IMG/VR virus record: IMGVR_UViG_3300033144_001879
Location: 1-55,165 of that record
DNA: 55,165 bases
Origin: a virus
Direction: 5' to 3' (one strand)
Shown here: positions 15,058 to 22,856 of the stretch, in pieces
Layout: each line of letters begins with the position of its first letter
Position numbering within the stretch: position 1 is the stretch's first letter
Notes under the pieces: generated by a model
What the model saw: the letters and a program-made list of their open reading frames with translations, nothing else
What the model was told of the DNA's origin: nothing
The model's database searches: none
Made by a program: the position numbers and the translations under genes

Positions 15058-15465
15058 TCAATATGTTTCGTCTTCGATGTACTTGTTCAGGGTCTTGGCG
15101 TCGTCCGAGAAGTGTCCGAGTCTTTCGCAATGCTCGAAGTGGTTCCGGTTCGTGTGATAAGCCGCCGGTCCGCGTTGGTTTTTCTTCGAGTCGATGAGAT
15201 AGGAAGTCCACAGTCTTTCGTGTCGGTCGTACCATGCGATTCGGATTCCGTTCGAAAACCATTCGTCGTCTTCGCTCCAGTTCGATCGGTGAAGAAGCGA
15301 CTTTTCTTTCGTTCGGTATTCGATCAAGCCATGCTCGTCGAGTTTCCAAAGCAAGCCGCGCTCGGCGCAATAAGTATCGATCGTGCGATTGCAGTCGTCG
15401 TAATCCATACCGACAAGCCACTGAAGGGCGCGTTCGGTGGTTCGTTGTCTTGAGAGTGTCTTCAT
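15058..15465 (-). CDS. Hypothetical early protein
   Basis: A 135-residue protein behind the strong ribosome site AAAGGAACCACGAC. It is rich in aromatic and His residues, with a central WYDRHERLWTSYLIDS segment and C-terminal NRNHFEHCERLGHFSDDAK. It may be a compact alpha/beta domain. No family recognised. Confidence 0.75.
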   Translation of the reverse strand: MKTLSRQRTTERALQWLVGMDYDDCNRTIDTYCAERGLLWKLDEHGLIEYRTKEKSLLHRSNWSEDDEWFSNGIRIAWYDRHERLWTSYLIDSKKNQRGPAAYHTNRNHFEHCERLGHFSDDAKTLNKYIEDETY

Positions 15466-15485
15466 TGTCGTGGTTCCTTTCGTGG

Positions 15486-15959
15486 TTAAGAGCGGAGCAT
15501 CCAAAACCCGTAAACGCATCGCGTACCGTTGCGGTCCGGGTTGTAAGTGTCTTCGATGACGTGGTGAATCATCGTCGTGTAATGTTTCGAGACGGCGACG
15601 ACGAGTCGCGCCTTCGGAAGTTCGTCATAGCGAAGGTGAATCTTGCAACCGGTTCCGATACCCATTGTCGGGATCCACTCGAAGCCGAGTTCGTTCATGT
15701 AGTCTTTGAACCACTTCCGGGTCGTGAAGATTCCGTTTCGAGCCGAGCGCTTTCCGGCCGATGCCGATTTGACTGTCGGCGAGCGCCGTTGCGTCGCGTT
15801 GCCGTGCGCGAGCCGATCATAGATCTCACGGTAAGGGCGTTCGGTTGCGATCGTTAGAGCGCGAGTCACGCAGTCTCCGGCGTTGCCTTTGAAGCCGGCC
15901 TCGGCGCGACCGCCGTCGTTGTATCTGAAGATCGTCGTTGTTGTCGTCGGGTTTTCCAT
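15486..15959 (-). CDS. Conserved phage protein, possible papain-like cysteine peptidase
   Basis: A 157-residue protein of a family common in phages. NDGGRAEAGFKGNAGDCVTR places Cys30 at the start of a helix (DCVTRALTIAT), as in papain-fold enzymes. Later, LVVAVSKHYTTMIHHVIEDT gives a candidate catalytic His and Asp/Asn, and GTRCVYGFW closes the domain. By fold logic this could be a peptidase, transglutaminase-like enzyme or a catalytically dead relative. I know no experimentally assigned function. It is well placed to alter a host protein early in infection. Confidence 0.75.
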   Translation of the reverse strand: MENPTTTTTIFRYNDGGRAEAGFKGNAGDCVTRALTIATERPYREIYDRLAHGNATQRRSPTVKSASAGKRSARNGIFTTRKWFKDYMNELGFEWIPTMGIGTGCKIHLRYDELPKARLVVAVSKHYTTMIHHVIEDTYNPDRNGTRCVYGFWMLRS

Positions 15960-15960
15960 C

Positions 15961-16308
15961 TTAGAATTTCCTGAATGTTGTTCCGATGATTTCTTCGGAG
16001 TGAGTGCCGTCTTTCAGAACGATGTGCTTCACGGTGTTGTGCTTCACGCGATCGCCGGACTTGTCCCAAGTGTAACGGTCGGACTCTGGCGTCTCCGGGG
16101 AGAGATCGACGATCGGATCGTGAGTGACGAACTCTCGCGAGCCGTCGCGATGGTTGAGTGACACGCCGTCTTGATGAAGCGCTTTCTTGATTTGCTTCTC
16201 GACGCTTGCAATCGCGTCCGGTGTGTTCGAGTAAAGATGGATCGTCTCGCCGTAACACGCGACGAGAATCGAGCCGTTCTTCAATCCGTCTTTGAGTGGA
16301 TGCGTCAT
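15961..16308 (-). CDS. Hypothetical early protein
   Basis: A 115-residue protein whose ATG overlaps the stop of the gene before it. It contains beta-strand-rich segments (SILVACYGETIHLYS, TVKHIVLKDGTHSEEIIG) and one helix (AIASVEKQIKKALHQDG). No family recognised. Confidence 0.7.
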   Translation of the reverse strand: MTHPLKDGLKNGSILVACYGETIHLYSNTPDAIASVEKQIKKALHQDGVSLNHRDGSREFVTHDPIVDLSPETPESDRYTWDKSGDRVKHNTVKHIVLKDGTHSEEIIGTTFRKF

Positions 16309-16763
16309 GATGTAAACCCTCGCGCTTTCCGGTTGGCTTTGTGGATTTCCATTTGCGCGTCGACTTCGTCTTCGTTGCCGCGATTGAAAGTTGACGGTGT
16401 GCAAGCTTTCAATTCGTCGCGATCTTCTCGGATGCCGTCTTGATAACCGAAAGAGTCGGATCCGTAACCACTTTCGAGAATCGACTCGTATCTCGCGATC
16501 GTTGATTCGATATTTCTTGCGGCGACTTCGATTGCTTTTGCGGCGGCGGCTTCGTCGGTTAAGAGTTTGAATGTTCCGCACGTTTCGGAAGCGGCGATCG
16601 GGGCGAAGTGGTGGCCGAGCATTTCGTTCGTGTCGCGGTCGTGCAAACACATTTGCTTTGCGCCGCAAGAGTGGACGCGGACTTGACGGAAAGAAATCGT
16701 TCCCTTGCCGTCCCAGTTTTCGATGAGAGTCGCGAGTTCGTTTTTCGTGAATTCTTTTGACAT
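16305..16763 (-). CDS. First gene of leftward early operon, hypothetical
   Basis: A 152-residue protein. ATG 16763 is chosen because it directly follows the conserved leader shared with the operons starting at 45951 and 49213; the open frame extends upstream over the promoter and cannot be used. N-terminal FTKNELATLIENWDGKG suggests a small helical domain, followed by a Cys/His cluster (VHSCGAKQMCLHDRD) and a long helix (AAAKAIEVAARNIESTIARY). Function unknown. Confidence 0.75.
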   Translation of the reverse strand: MSKEFTKNELATLIENWDGKGTISFRQVRVHSCGAKQMCLHDRDTNEMLGHHFAPIAASETCGTFKLLTDEAAAAKAIEVAARNIESTIARYESILESGYGSDSFGYQDGIREDRDELKACTPSTFNRGNEDEVDAQMEIHKANRKARGFTS

Positions 16764-16797
16764 GGTCGGGTCTCGTGAGTGGTCGGTCAATGTTGAG

Positions 16798-16826
16798 AAT
16801 GTACGCCTACCCGTTGGGTGCGCCAA
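16798..16826 (-). promoter_or_regulatory. Early promoter A with ACCC-N3-GGGT operator
   Basis: On the minus strand, TTGGCG and TACATT are separated by 17 bases. The spacer contains the inverted repeat ACCC-AAC-GGGT (TACCCGTTGGGT on the + strand at 16808-16819). The leader down to the ATG (ACCACTCACGAGACCCGACC) is nearly identical to that of promoters B and C. The site would let a bound protein block the promoter. Confidence 0.65.
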
Positions 16827-17087
16827 GCAAAACGCAACACTTTTTGAAAGAAAGTTCGGAAGGTCAATGTTTACGCGGGTTTGAGCGTTCCTGATTTTCC
16901 TCGATTTCGACAAACTTCACGCGGTTTGCGCGCTCTTTTTGGCCGATAAAACGCTCCGGCGTGTTCCATCGACAATCGCGTCGGAGCCGTTCGTGGCGTT
17001 CACTCTCGCTCGTTCTTTCCATTTGCTGTGATCTCCGTTTGACGTGTCGCGAAGTATCGCACGAGATCGAATCATTTTCTTATGCCG
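16827..17087. other. Non-coding divergent interval
   Basis: About 260 bases between the leftward early promoter and the rightward virion block. No convincing gene is visible on either strand; the leftward frame that enters it is upstream of the chosen start. It is richer in A and T than its flanks in parts (for example AACACTTTTTGAAAG). Apart from the bordering promoters I see no clear element. Confidence 0.5.
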
Positions 17088-17117
17088 TTGTTTGTTCCCG
17101 AAGTCGCGGTCTATACT
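17088..17117 (+). promoter_or_regulatory. Probable promoter for rightward block
   Basis: TTGTTT at 17088-17093 and TATACT at 17112-17117 are separated by 18 bases. The near-consensus minus-10 box lies about 19 bases before the TTG start chosen for the next gene, so an in-frame ATG at 17082 would be upstream of the transcript. Confidence 0.5.
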
Positions 17118-17135
17118 TGTCGAAAGGTTGATATT

Positions 17136-17360
17136 TTGAAGCGATTAAAATTGATACATTGCGCGGACCGGAGCCCGACGGGTGAAAGTTTGCACGAGCC
17201 GGAATATACTCTAGTGAGTTGTCCGGTTTGTAATTCGACGACAACGATCGAAGCGAACGTCGGAGCAATGACCCGAGACGGAAAGAACGTCGAGGGCGGA
17301 CACAAGCAACGCATTTGCGTTCAGTGTTTGATCGAAGGCAAGTTGACGCCAGTTCTTTAA
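17136..17360 (+). CDS. Small zinc-ribbon-like protein
   Basis: A 74-residue protein if TTG 17136 is used, preceded by GAAAGG eight bases upstream; ATG 17082 would give 92 residues but lacks a ribosome site and lies before the likely promoter. Two C-x2-C knuckles (SCPVCNS and RICVQCLIEG) about 37 residues apart fit a zinc ribbon. It could be a regulator of the following virion genes, since a terminator separates it from them, but this is inference. Confidence 0.6.
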   Translation: MKRLKLIHCADRSPTGESLHEPEYTLVSCPVCNSTTTIEANVGAMTRDGKNVEGGHKQRICVQCLIEGKLTPVL

Positions 17361-17381
17361 GAACGACGCGCTCAACTCAGC

Positions 17382-17417
17382 AAAGACAAACGGCGAAAGT
17401 CGTTCGTCTTTTTTTTT
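17382..17417 (+). terminator. Rho-independent terminator
   Basis: AAGAC-AA-ACG pairs with CGT-TC-GTCTT around a GCGAAAGT loop and is followed by nine T. It sits between the small zinc-ribbon gene and the scaffold gene. Virion genes would therefore need a further promoter, read-through or antitermination. Confidence 0.8.
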
Positions 17418-17460
17418 GGCTCGCCGAGCGAGCATCACAAGACCCCGAGGGAATAGGAAA

Positions 17461-18225
17461 ATGCCTGACGTAGATCTCAAAAGTCCAGAAGTAAAAGCGG
17501 CGATCGCGGAAGCAGTTAAAGAAGCAACCGGCGGATTGCAAAAGCAAATTGACACGGCGGTTTCGAAAGCGACCGAAGGTCTCAAGAGCAAAAACACGGA
17601 GTTGCTCGGAGAGGTAAAGAAATTTAAGACGAAGGCGTCGACAGTACCCGACGACTTCGACGTGAAAGCCTACGAAGAAATGTTGAAGGCTCAAACGGAC
17701 GCGGCGGAAGACGCGGCGAAACAAGCGGGCAAGTGGGACGAGTACAAAGCGGAATTGGTCGCGGAGCATAAGACGCGAGAAGCGGAGTTACTTCAGGGTA
17801 ACGAGAAGCTGAAAGCGCAACTCGAAAATGTTCTCGTCACGAACGAAATTATGGGCGCGATTGGACGCGCGAAAGGCAACTCTGATTTGTTGATGCCGCA
17901 CGTCCGAACGCAAGTGAAATTGATTGAAGAGAACGGCGAGCAAGTTGCTCGCGTGATCGACAAGGCCGGAAACGCAAGAATCTCCGGCGCGGAAGGCGAC
18001 TTCATGAACATTGAGCAATTGCTCGGTGAACTCAAAGAGTCGGAAACTTTCGCACCATGTTTTGAAGGCTCACGAGCGACAGGGTCGGGCGCGGGCGGAA
18101 GCGGAAGCGGCGGAGCCGGTGGTGATAATCCGTTTTCAAAAGACACGCTCAATCTTACCGAGCAAGCGAGATTGAAGCGCGTCGATCCGGTCGCGGCCGA
18201 ACGATTGAAAAAGGCGGCGGCATAA
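17461..18225 (+). CDS. Capsid scaffolding protein
   Basis: A 254-residue protein directly before the major capsid gene, as expected of scaffolds. Residues 10-150 are almost continuous charged helix (AAIAEAVKEATGGLQKQIDT, AELVAEHKTREAELLQGNEK), giving a coiled-coil rod. Residues 205-225 are a Gly/Ser linker, and the C-terminus (LNLTEQARLKRVDPVAAERL) is a short helical capsid-binding motif typical of scaffolds. It would shape the procapsid and leave before packaging. ATG 17461 follows AGGAAA. Confidence 0.85.
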   Translation: MPDVDLKSPEVKAAIAEAVKEATGGLQKQIDTAVSKATEGLKSKNTELLGEVKKFKTKASTVPDDFDVKAYEEMLKAQTDAAEDAAKQAGKWDEYKAELVAEHKTREAELLQGNEKLKAQLENVLVTNEIMGAIGRAKGNSDLLMPHVRTQVKLIEENGEQVARVIDKAGNARISGAEGDFMNIEQLLGELKESETFAPCFEGSRATGSGAGGSGSGGAGGDNPFSKDTLNLTEQARLKRVDPVAAERLKKAAA

Positions 18226-18254
18226 ACTTTTTTAACCATTGAAGGACAAAGCAA

Positions 18255-19241
18255 ATGGCCGCTACAAAAATTTCAGACATCATCGTTCCCGATGTCTTCG
18301 ATCCATATGTAACCGAGAAAACGGCCGAACTGACCGAATTATTTCTCGGTGGCATCATCAACCACGATCCGCAGTTCGACGAGCTTGCGAGTTCGGGCGG
18401 CACTATTTTGCAAATGCCGTTCTTCACTGATTTGACCGGAGCCGACGAAGTTCTCGCCGACGATGGTTCATTGACGGCGGGCGCAATCGGGACCGGTAAA
18501 GATCAAGCGCGGATGCACTTACGCGGCCGAGCTTGGGGCGTTAACGATTTGGCGAAAGCTTTGTCGGGCGAAGATCCAATGCGAGCAATCGCGGATCTCG
18601 TTTCTACTTATTGGGCGCGACGTTTTCAAGACGTCCTGATCGCTTCCTTGAAGGGTTGCTTTCTTGACGACGCCGGAGACGACGACGACATGAGTGTCGA
18701 CATTTCTCAGGCCGAAGGCTCGACTGCTGACGCAACCAATTGGATTGGTCCGGCCGGCGTAATTGCCGCCGCCGGTACACTCGGCGACGCCGCCGGTAAA
18801 CTCACCGCGATTGCAATGCATAGCGTCTGCTATCAGCGCTTGCAATTGCTCGAAGTGATTATCTACGAGCGTCCAGCCGGAACCAACATCAAGATTCCGT
18901 ATTACCTCGGTTATCGCGTGTTGGTCGATGACAATATGCCCGTTGTTGCTGGTGGAACCGATGGCTTCGTTTACACGTCGTATCTGTTTGGCGAAGGTGC
19001 GTTCGGATTCGGTCAAGGCTCCGCGCCAGTACCGAGTGAGACCGATCGCGATTCGTTGGCCGGTGAAGACTATCTCATTACGCGCAATCACTACATCATG
19101 CACCCTCGCGGTTATGCATGGGTAGAGACGACCGTAACGGGCGAGTCTCCGACGAATGTCGAGGCCGCTCTCGCCGTGAACTGGAATCGCGTCTATACGC
19201 GAAAGAACGTTCGTTTTGCTCAACTGAAGACGAACGGCTAG
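18255..19241 (+). CDS. Major capsid protein
   Basis: A 328-residue protein with the layout of the HK97-fold phage coat family: N-terminal KISDIIVPDVFDPYVTEKTA, GGTILQMPFFTDLTGADEVL, HLRGRAWGVNDLAKALSGED, LVSTYWARRFQDVLIASLKG, then IKIPYYLGYRVLVDDNMPV and C-terminal TRNHYIMHPRGYAWVE. It forms the capsid shell. It is placed after the scaffold, has a clear GAAGGA ribosome site and is followed by a terminator-type hairpin, consistent with high expression. Confidence 0.95.
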   Translation: MAATKISDIIVPDVFDPYVTEKTAELTELFLGGIINHDPQFDELASSGGTILQMPFFTDLTGADEVLADDGSLTAGAIGTGKDQARMHLRGRAWGVNDLAKALSGEDPMRAIADLVSTYWARRFQDVLIASLKGCFLDDAGDDDDMSVDISQAEGSTADATNWIGPAGVIAAAGTLGDAAGKLTAIAMHSVCYQRLQLLEVIIYERPAGTNIKIPYYLGYRVLVDDNMPVVAGGTDGFVYTSYLFGEGAFGFGQGSAPVPSETDRDSLAGEDYLITRNHYIMHPRGYAWVETTVTGESPTNVEAALAVNWNRVYTRKNVRFAQLKTNG

Positions 19242-19269
19242 TCGAGGCGATTGGTTTGGTTTGAACTTG

Positions 19270-19306
19270 AAGGCGGCGTTCTCATTTTGGGAGCGTCGCC
19301 TTTTCT
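19270..19306 (+). terminator. Terminator after major capsid gene
   Basis: AAGGCG-G-CG pairs with CG-T-CGCCTT across a 15-base loop and is followed by TTTCTT. It probably limits read-through from the highly expressed capsid gene. Confidence 0.8.
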
Positions 19307-19330
19307 TCACTACAAAGGGAAGACAAGATC

Positions 19331-19501
19331 ATGAGTGTTACCGCATTTAATCGTCAACGACGTGACGTTGCCGCGAGAGCCGCGAGCGAAGTTCCGGCCG
19401 AAGTTGAGGTCGTCGAAGAAGTTGTCGAGCCCGAAGTTGAAGTCGAGCCCGAAGTTGAAGTCGAGCCCGCTCCGAAGACGCGCAAGAAGAAAAAGAAATG
19501 A
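19331..19501 (+). CDS. Tiny protein with acidic repeat and lysine tail
   Basis: A 56-residue gene. N-terminal MSVTAFNRQRRDVAARAA is typical of small genes after capsid genes. The centre is a tandem repeat of VEPEVE units coded by an 18-base DNA repeat, and the end is KTRKKKKK. The stop overlaps the next ATG (ATGA). The opposed acidic and basic blocks are striking. Function unknown. Confidence 0.75.
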   Translation: MSVTAFNRQRRDVAARAASEVPAEVEVVEEVVEPEVEVEPEVEVEPAPKTRKKKKK

Positions 19502-19749
19502 TCGTTTGTTTCTGGGCGGAAACGAAAGCCGGCATCGCCGAGCTTTACGAAGATCCGCCAAACGTTCCCGCCGGTGCGTCGATTACATGGCGAACGGCTG
19601 GCTCGTATCAAGGTCCGGTCGGGCATTATTGTTTTGCGCCTGATCACCCGGACATCGAAGAGGGATACCGCGAGGCGAAGCTTCGCGTTTTGAAGAAAGA
19701 AGAAGACGTCGTCGACACTCCCGTCGCCGACGAGAACCCCGAGGGTTAA
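19498..19749 (+). CDS. Small head-region hypothetical protein
   Basis: An 83-residue protein coupled by ATGA to the tiny acidic protein. It has a beta-rich start (IVCFWAETKAGIAELYEDPP) and an acidic end. The stop lies within AACCCCGAGGGTTAAA, a 16-base sequence repeated before the holin-like gene at 40092. Function unknown; virion or assembly role inferred from position. Confidence 0.65.
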   Translation: MIVCFWAETKAGIAELYEDPPNVPAGASITWRTAGSYQGPVGHYCFAPDHPDIEEGYREAKLRVLKKEEDVVDTPVADENPEG

Positions 19750-19754
19750 AGGCT

Positions 19755-19955
19755 ATGGATCAAGGTAAGAAAGACGTCTTAACGCGCCATTTTTCGAAAG
19801 AAGATCTCGAAGCAATGGACGCGGACGAACTGAACGAACTTATTCGATCGGCTCCGCCGGGTGCGCAGTTTCACGCGAAGGCAGTTGTTCGAAAAGCAGA
19901 CGGAACGATCAAGTACGACGATCCGTCGAAGGCGGGTTCTTATGGCGAACTCTAA
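19755..19955 (+). CDS. Small head-region hypothetical protein
   Basis: A 66-residue protein behind AAAGG. FSKEDLEAMDADELNELIRS is an acidic helix pair, then HAKAVVRKADGTIKYDD gives beta strands. The end overlaps the next gene's start by 14 bases. Function unknown. Confidence 0.65.
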   Translation: MDQGKKDVLTRHFSKEDLEAMDADELNELIRSAPPGAQFHAKAVVRKADGTIKYDDPSKAGSYGEL

Positions 19956-20139
19956 AAAGAAAGTTCGCAAGAAGGGACAAACCGCGAAGCAAGTTCTTCA
20001 GACGCACGACAAATTGAAGAGCGCATTCGAAGAAACTCAAACGAATTTCTCCGAGGCGCAAGCGGCGCTCAAAAGCGCAAAGTCTGAACTCGTCGCTTTT
20101 CGTGAAAGGTTTGGCGGGATCGTAAAACTTTTCGAATAG
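19942..20139 (+). CDS. Small basic/coiled-coil protein
   Basis: A 65-residue protein. MANSKKKVRKKGQTAKQ is strongly basic; residues 17-55 form a coiled-coil-like helix (LKSAFEETQTNFSEAQAALK). ATG 19942 is preferred to upstream codons because it lies just inside the previous gene, as elsewhere here. Function unknown. Confidence 0.65.
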   Translation: MANSKKKVRKKGQTAKQVLQTHDKLKSAFEETQTNFSEAQAALKSAKSELVAFRERFGGIVKLFE

Positions 20140-20152
20140 AGGAATTTGCAAC

Positions 20153-20524
20153 ATGAGTATTGTTCTCGAAACGGCAGTAAAAAACACGCTCGGCGACGCG
20201 CTCGACGGTGCGGTCAATGTAGGGTCGGGAACGGCTCAACTGATCTTCGAGACATCGGGAGACGTTGAGGTCGCGGCGATCGATTTACAGAATCCCGCGT
20301 TTGGTAACTCGGCGGCCGGCGTCATAACTTTGGCCGGTGTACCGCTCTCGGATACGGATGCGGACGGTGGAACGGTCGCGCAGTTCTCGATCTATGATCG
20401 TGACGCAACGAAGATCCTCGAAGGCGTCGTCGCTGTTTCTGGCGAAGACATGGATCTTTCTAGTCTGTCGGTTGGTGTCGGTGACACCGTCGAGTTGACG
20501 AGCTTCACGATTACAGTTCCTTAG
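20153..20524 (+). CDS. Probable head decoration or stabilisation protein
   Basis: A 123-residue beta-rich acidic protein with AGAGGA ribosome site. Segments such as AAIDLQNPAFGNSAAGVITL and TVAQFSIYDRDATKILEGVV look like a small beta sandwich and are of a type often found just downstream of major capsid genes. A strong hairpin follows, as for abundant proteins. Capsid decoration is inferred from position and composition. Confidence 0.6.
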   Translation: MSIVLETAVKNTLGDALDGAVNVGSGTAQLIFETSGDVEVAAIDLQNPAFGNSAAGVITLAGVPLSDTDADGGTVAQFSIYDRDATKILEGVVAVSGEDMDLSSLSVGVGDTVELTSFTITVP

Positions 20525-20551
20525 CCGGAGCGCTTAATCGTCACGGTAACA

Positions 20552-20577
20552 ATCGGCGCGGCATTTGCCGCGCCGAT
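20552..20577 (+). terminator. Strong hairpin after decoration-like gene
   Basis: ATCGGCGCGGC and GCCGCGCCGAT form a perfect 11-bp stem with an ATTT loop. A flanking TCAC/GTGA pair extends it. There is no clear T tract, so it may act as a partial terminator or as an mRNA-stabilising end. Confidence 0.75.
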
Positions 20578-20655
20578 CTTGTGACACAAATTTAATTCTC
20601 GCCGGCTCGCGTTCAAGTTCGACTCGTTGTCGGCTTCGTAACGGAGTGAACGACA

Positions 20656-21267
20656 ATGGCGATCGAATTCTTCTTCGTACCAATCGACCCGGTTGCACCC
20701 GGTGGATTCGGTAATACCCGATTCAAAGTTAAATATTGGGATGACGACGCGGTCTCTTCTCAGGGATCGCAACGCTATTCGTGGGACACGTCCGCGCTTT
20801 TGATGTTGGACGCGACGCAAGTCTATCTCGATTTCGTTGCGGCTCAATCGGACACGTTGCGCTTTTGCGCTCTCGAAGATTTGTCGGAAAGAGTGGGCGG
20901 ACCGGCAAGCAACGAGATTAAAAACTGGCTCGATCCGTTGGGCGTTCCCGTAAATTGGGTTAACGCTAATACGTCTTATCGGGAAGTGTTGCGCGGCATC
21001 TTTGGGATGTTCAAATTTACTCAAGTCCACGAGCAACTGAACGAGAAAGGTTTCTTCACCGACTTAACGTCGCCGGAGAATGGCTTTAGTCTCAACACGC
21101 AATGGCAGAACTTGAGTCAAGAATTCAGGGACACCATGCAACTGACGATCGATCACTATGGGTGGCCCGATGTGCCGGCTCCGAATGATCAGGTGCGCAA
21201 GATCCTCAAAGATTTTTCCGACAAGTTCGAGGGCACTGTCATGTCCGTGTGCGGTGTTTGGATCTAG
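20656..21267 (+). CDS. Virion-region hypothetical protein
   Basis: A 203-residue protein with N-terminal AIEFFFVPIDPVAPGGFGNT, a mixed middle and a helical C-terminus (QLTIDHYGWPDVPAPNDQVR). It opens the 6-kb insert between the decoration-like gene and the head-tail adaptor gene. No family recognised; a structural or tail-attachment role is inferred from location. Confidence 0.65.
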   Translation: MAIEFFFVPIDPVAPGGFGNTRFKVKYWDDDAVSSQGSQRYSWDTSALLMLDATQVYLDFVAAQSDTLRFCALEDLSERVGGPASNEIKNWLDPLGVPVNWVNANTSYREVLRGIFGMFKFTQVHEQLNEKGFFTDLTSPENGFSLNTQWQNLSQEFRDTMQLTIDHYGWPDVPAPNDQVRKILKDFSDKFEGTVMSVCGVWI

Positions 21268-21271
21268 TTAA

Positions 21272-22840
21272 ATGAGTTACGGCGACAAACGTCAATTAGA
21301 AATTTCGGATAACTTCGATACCGAAATCGATTCGGGTGTCTGGTCGATTGGTCCGGGCGATTGGGGCGCTTACATTTGGGTGTCCGGCGGGTACATCAAT
21401 TGCTTCGACGAAGATGAAAGTTGCGCGATTGTCTTTACTGATTTCACTCCGAGCGATGATCAGTGGGCGAAGACGACCGTCAATAGCCAAGATTCGAGCG
21501 GTTCCTACATAAGCGCGGATACGCGGCATCAATCGAGCGAAGCGGTTTACACGGCGACCGCATCGTCAGAAGACGGCGATTACCAACTTTACGAATTCAC
21601 GAGTGGAATCGGCGGCGGCATCATTGCGTCGACGAGCGCGGGCGGAGAAATCCCGTTCGGTTCTGGCGACTTCATTCTTCTTGAAAGCGAAGGCGACTTG
21701 CATCGCGTCGGAAGTAACGCGGGCGGATCGGACGAAGAAAAATTCAATCACACCGACACTACGCTTTCGAGTGGCGAGATCGGTATAAGTGGATACGAGA
21801 GCGATAGCGCGTCGTCGTCTGATATTACGGCGTTCGAAGGCGGATCACTTGCGGAAGACTCGGGCGAAACCGCGAGCGGATCTCCGACACTCGGCGGCTT
21901 GACGTCTTCGGGTTCCGCCGAGATTAAAGTTATAGAACAAGCGAGCGGATCTCCGACGCTTTCCGGGTTAACGTCGAGCGGTGCTTCAGTCGTGAAGAAG
22001 ATCGCAAGCGCCGCCGTTGTCATTGCCGCGTTGACGAGCGTCGGGTCTTCGGTCGTCGAGAAGATCGCGAGCGGATCCCCAACACTCGACGCGCTCACTT
22101 CCGCCGGCGTCTCTGAAATCATTCGGTCGGCAAGTGGAACGCCGACACTCGATTCGATTACGTCGTCCGGCGTCGCCGAGATCTCGAAGCGCGCGAACGC
22201 GATTGCGATACTCGATCCGATTACGTCCGCCGGCGTATCAACGACCGGAAGAAAGGCGAGCGGATCTCCGACACTGGACTCGATAACCTCGGCCGGAGCC
22301 GGCAAACTCGGATGGAAGGCTTCGGGCTCTCCGACTCTCGGCGCGTTAACATCGGCCGGCGATGCGGAGATTAAAAAGGTTGCAAGCTCAAGCGCCACAA
22401 TTGACGCATTAACGGCGGCGGGTGTTGCGAACGTCAAGAAGTCCGCGAGCGGATCTCCGACAATTGACGCATTAACTTCGGCCGGCGATGCGGAGCCGCG
22501 AAAAATATCGAGCGGCGCTCCGACGCTTTCTTCGATTACTTCCGCCGGCGTTTCGGCGATACTGAAAGAAGCGGCCGGATCTCCGTTGATCGATGCTCTC
22601 GTTTCGAGTGGTGTCGGCGAAGTCAAAAAGATTGCGAGCGGATCTCCGACGTTGGCCTCGGTGACGTCCGCCGGCGAAGCCGAAGTGAAGAAGTTCTCAA
22701 GCGGCGGCGTTACACTTCAACCGATAACGTCCGCCGGTTTTGCGCAAGCGACGAGCGTCACGATTACGTCGGTCGGCATCGATGAGAATTGGCAAGACGG
22801 CGAAAGCGGAATCGAGATCGTCGGAACCGGGTTCGTCTAA
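21272..22840 (+). CDS. Repeat protein 1: lectin-like domain plus 14 x 21-residue repeats
   Basis: A 522-residue protein. Residues 1-190 resemble a concanavalin/LamG-type beta sandwich (DNFDTEIDSGVWSI, WVSGGYINCFDEDES). From about 200 to 500 there are about 14 copies of a 21-residue unit with consensus ASGSPTLDALTSAGVSEIKK; every unit keeps the L-x-x-[LI]-T-S-[SA]-G core. The last 25 residues (TITSVGIDENWQDGESGIEI then VGTGFV) look like the beginning of an IPT/TIG Ig-like domain that stops abruptly. The same repeat fills the gene at 24010. Probably a fibrous virion protein. Confidence 0.75.
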   Translation: MSYGDKRQLEISDNFDTEIDSGVWSIGPGDWGAYIWVSGGYINCFDEDESCAIVFTDFTPSDDQWAKTTVNSQDSSGSYISADTRHQSSEAVYTATASSEDGDYQLYEFTSGIGGGIIASTSAGGEIPFGSGDFILLESEGDLHRVGSNAGGSDEEKFNHTDTTLSSGEIGISGYESDSASSSDITAFEGGSLAEDSGETASGSPTLGGLTSSGSAEIKVIEQASGSPTLSGLTSSGASVVKKIASAAVVIAALTSVGSSVVEKIASGSPTLDALTSAGVSEIIRSASGTPTLDSITSSGVAEISKRANAIAILDPITSAGVSTTGRKASGSPTLDSITSAGAGKLGWKASGSPTLGALTSAGDAEIKKVASSSATIDALTAAGVANVKKSASGSPTIDALTSAGDAEPRKISSGAPTLSSITSAGVSAILKEAAGSPLIDALVSSGVGEVKKIASGSPTLASVTSAGEAEVKKFSSGGVTLQPITSAGFAQATSVTITSVGIDENWQDGESGIEIVGTGFV

Positions 22841-22856
22841 TTGGAGTGTTCGAAAA

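Noticed and set aside
14794-15453. 219-residue rightward open frame over the leftward block
   Set aside because: Overlaps two leftward genes that have good AAAGGAACC-type ribosome sites; the frame is Arg/Ser/Val-rich and isolated.
21748-22626. 292-residue open frame antisense to repeat protein 1
   Set aside because: It mirrors the 21-residue repeats of the real gene; the repeat codon pattern keeps the opposite strand open. There is no ribosome site or neighbour in that direction.
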